Source: Camellia lanceoleosa (taxonomy: Eukaryota; Streptophyta; Magnoliopsida; Ericales; Theaceae). From it: 64,000 nt of DNA. The position numbers and the translations under genes are program-made. The notes under the pieces are model-generated. The model did no database searches. It was not told where the DNA came from and saw only the letters and a list, made by a program, of their open reading frames with translations. The first letter of the stretch is position 1. Each line of letters starts with the position of its first letter. Location: positions 434,001 through 498,000 of the forward strand of contig JANUSC010000052.1 of assembly GCA_025200525.1 (NCBI GenBank). Reading direction: 5' to 3'. Below, one piece after another: positions 62,353 to 64,000 of this stretch.

Positions 62353-64000
62353 TGTGAGAACCCGAATATACAAATCAAGTAAATAATTAAATAATAATAA
62401 TATTTACAATCTCAAAATATTTTGGTGGTGAATCCTAAAGTGCAAATTAAATATTTGAAAGGTCTTTTAATTAATTTTTAAACCTAAAATAAATTTATGG
62501 TGAAAATCTTTAATTTAGAGGCAAGATTTATTATATAAAATAAATAAATAAATAAATTTAAGTGCCAAATTAGTAAGCATATTTTGATCTAATAATATTT
62601 GTATTTAATTTAAATTAATGGGGAGAGAAAATAAATTAAAACAAAAGATAATATTTTAGGGCCTTTTGTGTAGATACATATGTAACCCTAGGTTGCCTAA
62701 TACAATATGAAAACAAAACAAAACCCTACCTTCTTAGTTGAGCTAGCAGTAGCCGTGAGGAAGAATTAACAAGAGAGAGGGAGAGAAAGCACCTTTGTGG
62801 CTCAACAACTCTATGGTAACAATAAATCTATTCTTGTTCTCTTATAGTATGTTGTATACATAGTTATGGTGCACGTGGGTGTTGTGAGTTGTTGGAAGAA
62901 AAATGAATGGATTGACTAATTGCAATAGTATTCTAGAAATTTTAATTGAATTCATAATGTTGCTCCTAAGAATATTAATCTGCCAGCAAACTTTAGAAAT
63001 CATGAAACCATATCAAACGAATGAATTTTGAACTGAAATTTTTATAGTAGATCAATCACATATTGAATTGCATATCTGAATTTTTTCATAATTTTTTGAA
63101 GTCAAAATCCATATAAACTGATGTGTTCAAATCTGTCCAGAAAATTGGTTTTAACAGTAAATTCGGGAGTGTTGTTCTCTTTGGGTATAGATCCGAAAAT
63201 TATCAAATTAGTGTCATTAGAACCGGTTACGAGTCTAGTTTCGTACATTTTTGGCCTTTCTTTGATTGCTCATGTATACTAAGTGAACCATTAATTTCTT
63301 TAAAATGCTGCAGAAAACAACCAGTTTAGATATAATTAATTGTAGATAATTATTTTGATAAGAAAATCAAGTGAAACCATTTGGGTTTGAAACTTAGGAT
63401 ATATTAGTTGATATCTGGAGGGTTTTAGAATTTTTTGAACAACGTGGAGTGGGTTTTCAATTTTCAAAGTTAGCGAATAGATTGGGAAGGCTTGTTTAAA
63501 ATTCTATTTTATGTTAAAGTTACTTTTAATTAAGTTTCGATTTGAACCCATGTCTTGGGTGATTTTAGACCTTGAAGAACATGAACTTAGGTAATATTCA
63601 AGAGTAATGGTGAGTTGGGTTGAGCCGTGTTAGTGCGCTTTAGTTGAGGTAACTTAGTTCCTATTTTTTAGTATTTTTAAATTAGTAGTGACGTGTAGTT
63701 TTTATACTTGGTTCAGAGCACTAGTTGGACTTTTATACTCTATTCGAGGATTACATTATTTCGTTTCCAGGTGAGTAGTTTCATGCTACATATTTTTATA
63801 AATGTTCCCCTACCTTGAACTATTGGAAAATCAAATTTTTGTTTCAGGACTAAAATGTTTTGATAATTATTTTGATAAGCAAATCAAGTGAAACCAATTG
63901 GGTTTGTGTACGAGGATGAAATAATCTCCTCGTATAATCCTGTTGATCAAGTTTTCACTCCTCCAAACAACGTTGCTTTGCCACCTTAAAACACAAACAT
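62353..64000 (+). mobile_element. LTR retrotransposon (gypsy-like) inserted in copia E RT, 5' part only
   Basis: TGTGAGAACCCGAAT at 62353 replaces the expected RT sequence. No coding sequence follows to the window end. An AACCCTA-GAGAGAGGG leader near 62690-62790, with AGCAGTAGCCGTGAGGAAGA, parallels 45870-45950 in the solo LTR at 45557, suggesting related LTRs. The right end is outside the window. Confidence 0.6.

Overview
The window is plant nuclear DNA from a flowering plant. This follows from Ty1/copia and Ty3/gypsy elements with tRNA-Met-type and TTGGCGCC-type primer sites, an Au-like SINE, MITEs, and the remains of an intron-rich plant prephenate/aspartate aminotransferase gene. The species cannot be read from the sequence. 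I see no intact host gene, rRNA, tRNA, CRISPR array or prokaryotic feature. Most open reading frames are fragments of transposons or their antisense shadows.

Layout. 1-8575 is the 3' part of a GC-rich Tat-like Ty3/gypsy element on the + strand, with an antisense spliced-looking ORF and a 3' LTR, interrupted by a 3.7 kb solo LTR (621-4316). 8576-11094 is AT-rich flank with an RNase H pseudogene and satellite-like repeats. 11095-14176 is the 5' part of the same Tat-like family (protease, gag, primer site, 5' LTR) in inverted orientation. Its outer flank carries the same 5-bp duplication (TTTAT) as the 3' LTR at 8575, so the two halves look like one insertion split by an inversion. 14182-18004 is AT-rich and nearly empty. 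18005-23037 is a copia element in LTR-internal-LTR-partial internal arrangement, whose LTRs carry long heat-shock-element-like arrays. 23038-29100 is AT-rich sequence with a copia remnant, two SINEs and several MITE-like elements.

29105-53162 holds a broken aminotransferase gene. Two exons lie at 29.1-29.6 kb and three at 52.5-53.2 kb. One intron between them carries a 21 kb nest: copia A (30551-51873, minus) contains a giant solo LTR (32665-37090) and copia B (37896-49151, minus). Copia B in turn contains three solo LTRs (39348-42781, 44207-45223, 45557-47957). The nesting order is supported by 5-bp target duplications read directly at each boundary; one of them has a mismatch. From 53251 a SIRE-like copia (copia E, plus) runs beyond the window. 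A giant solo LTR (53261-57032) sits near the start of its 5' LTR, and another LTR element begins at 62353 inside its reverse transcriptase.

The most interesting signals are the heat-shock-like arrays in copia C, the covarying and conserved hairpins in the 3.4-4.4 kb solo-LTR family, the inversion-split Tat element, the spliced antisense ORF, the SIRE-like copia with a repeated gag N-terminal domain, and the aminotransferase gene split by a three-level transposon nest.
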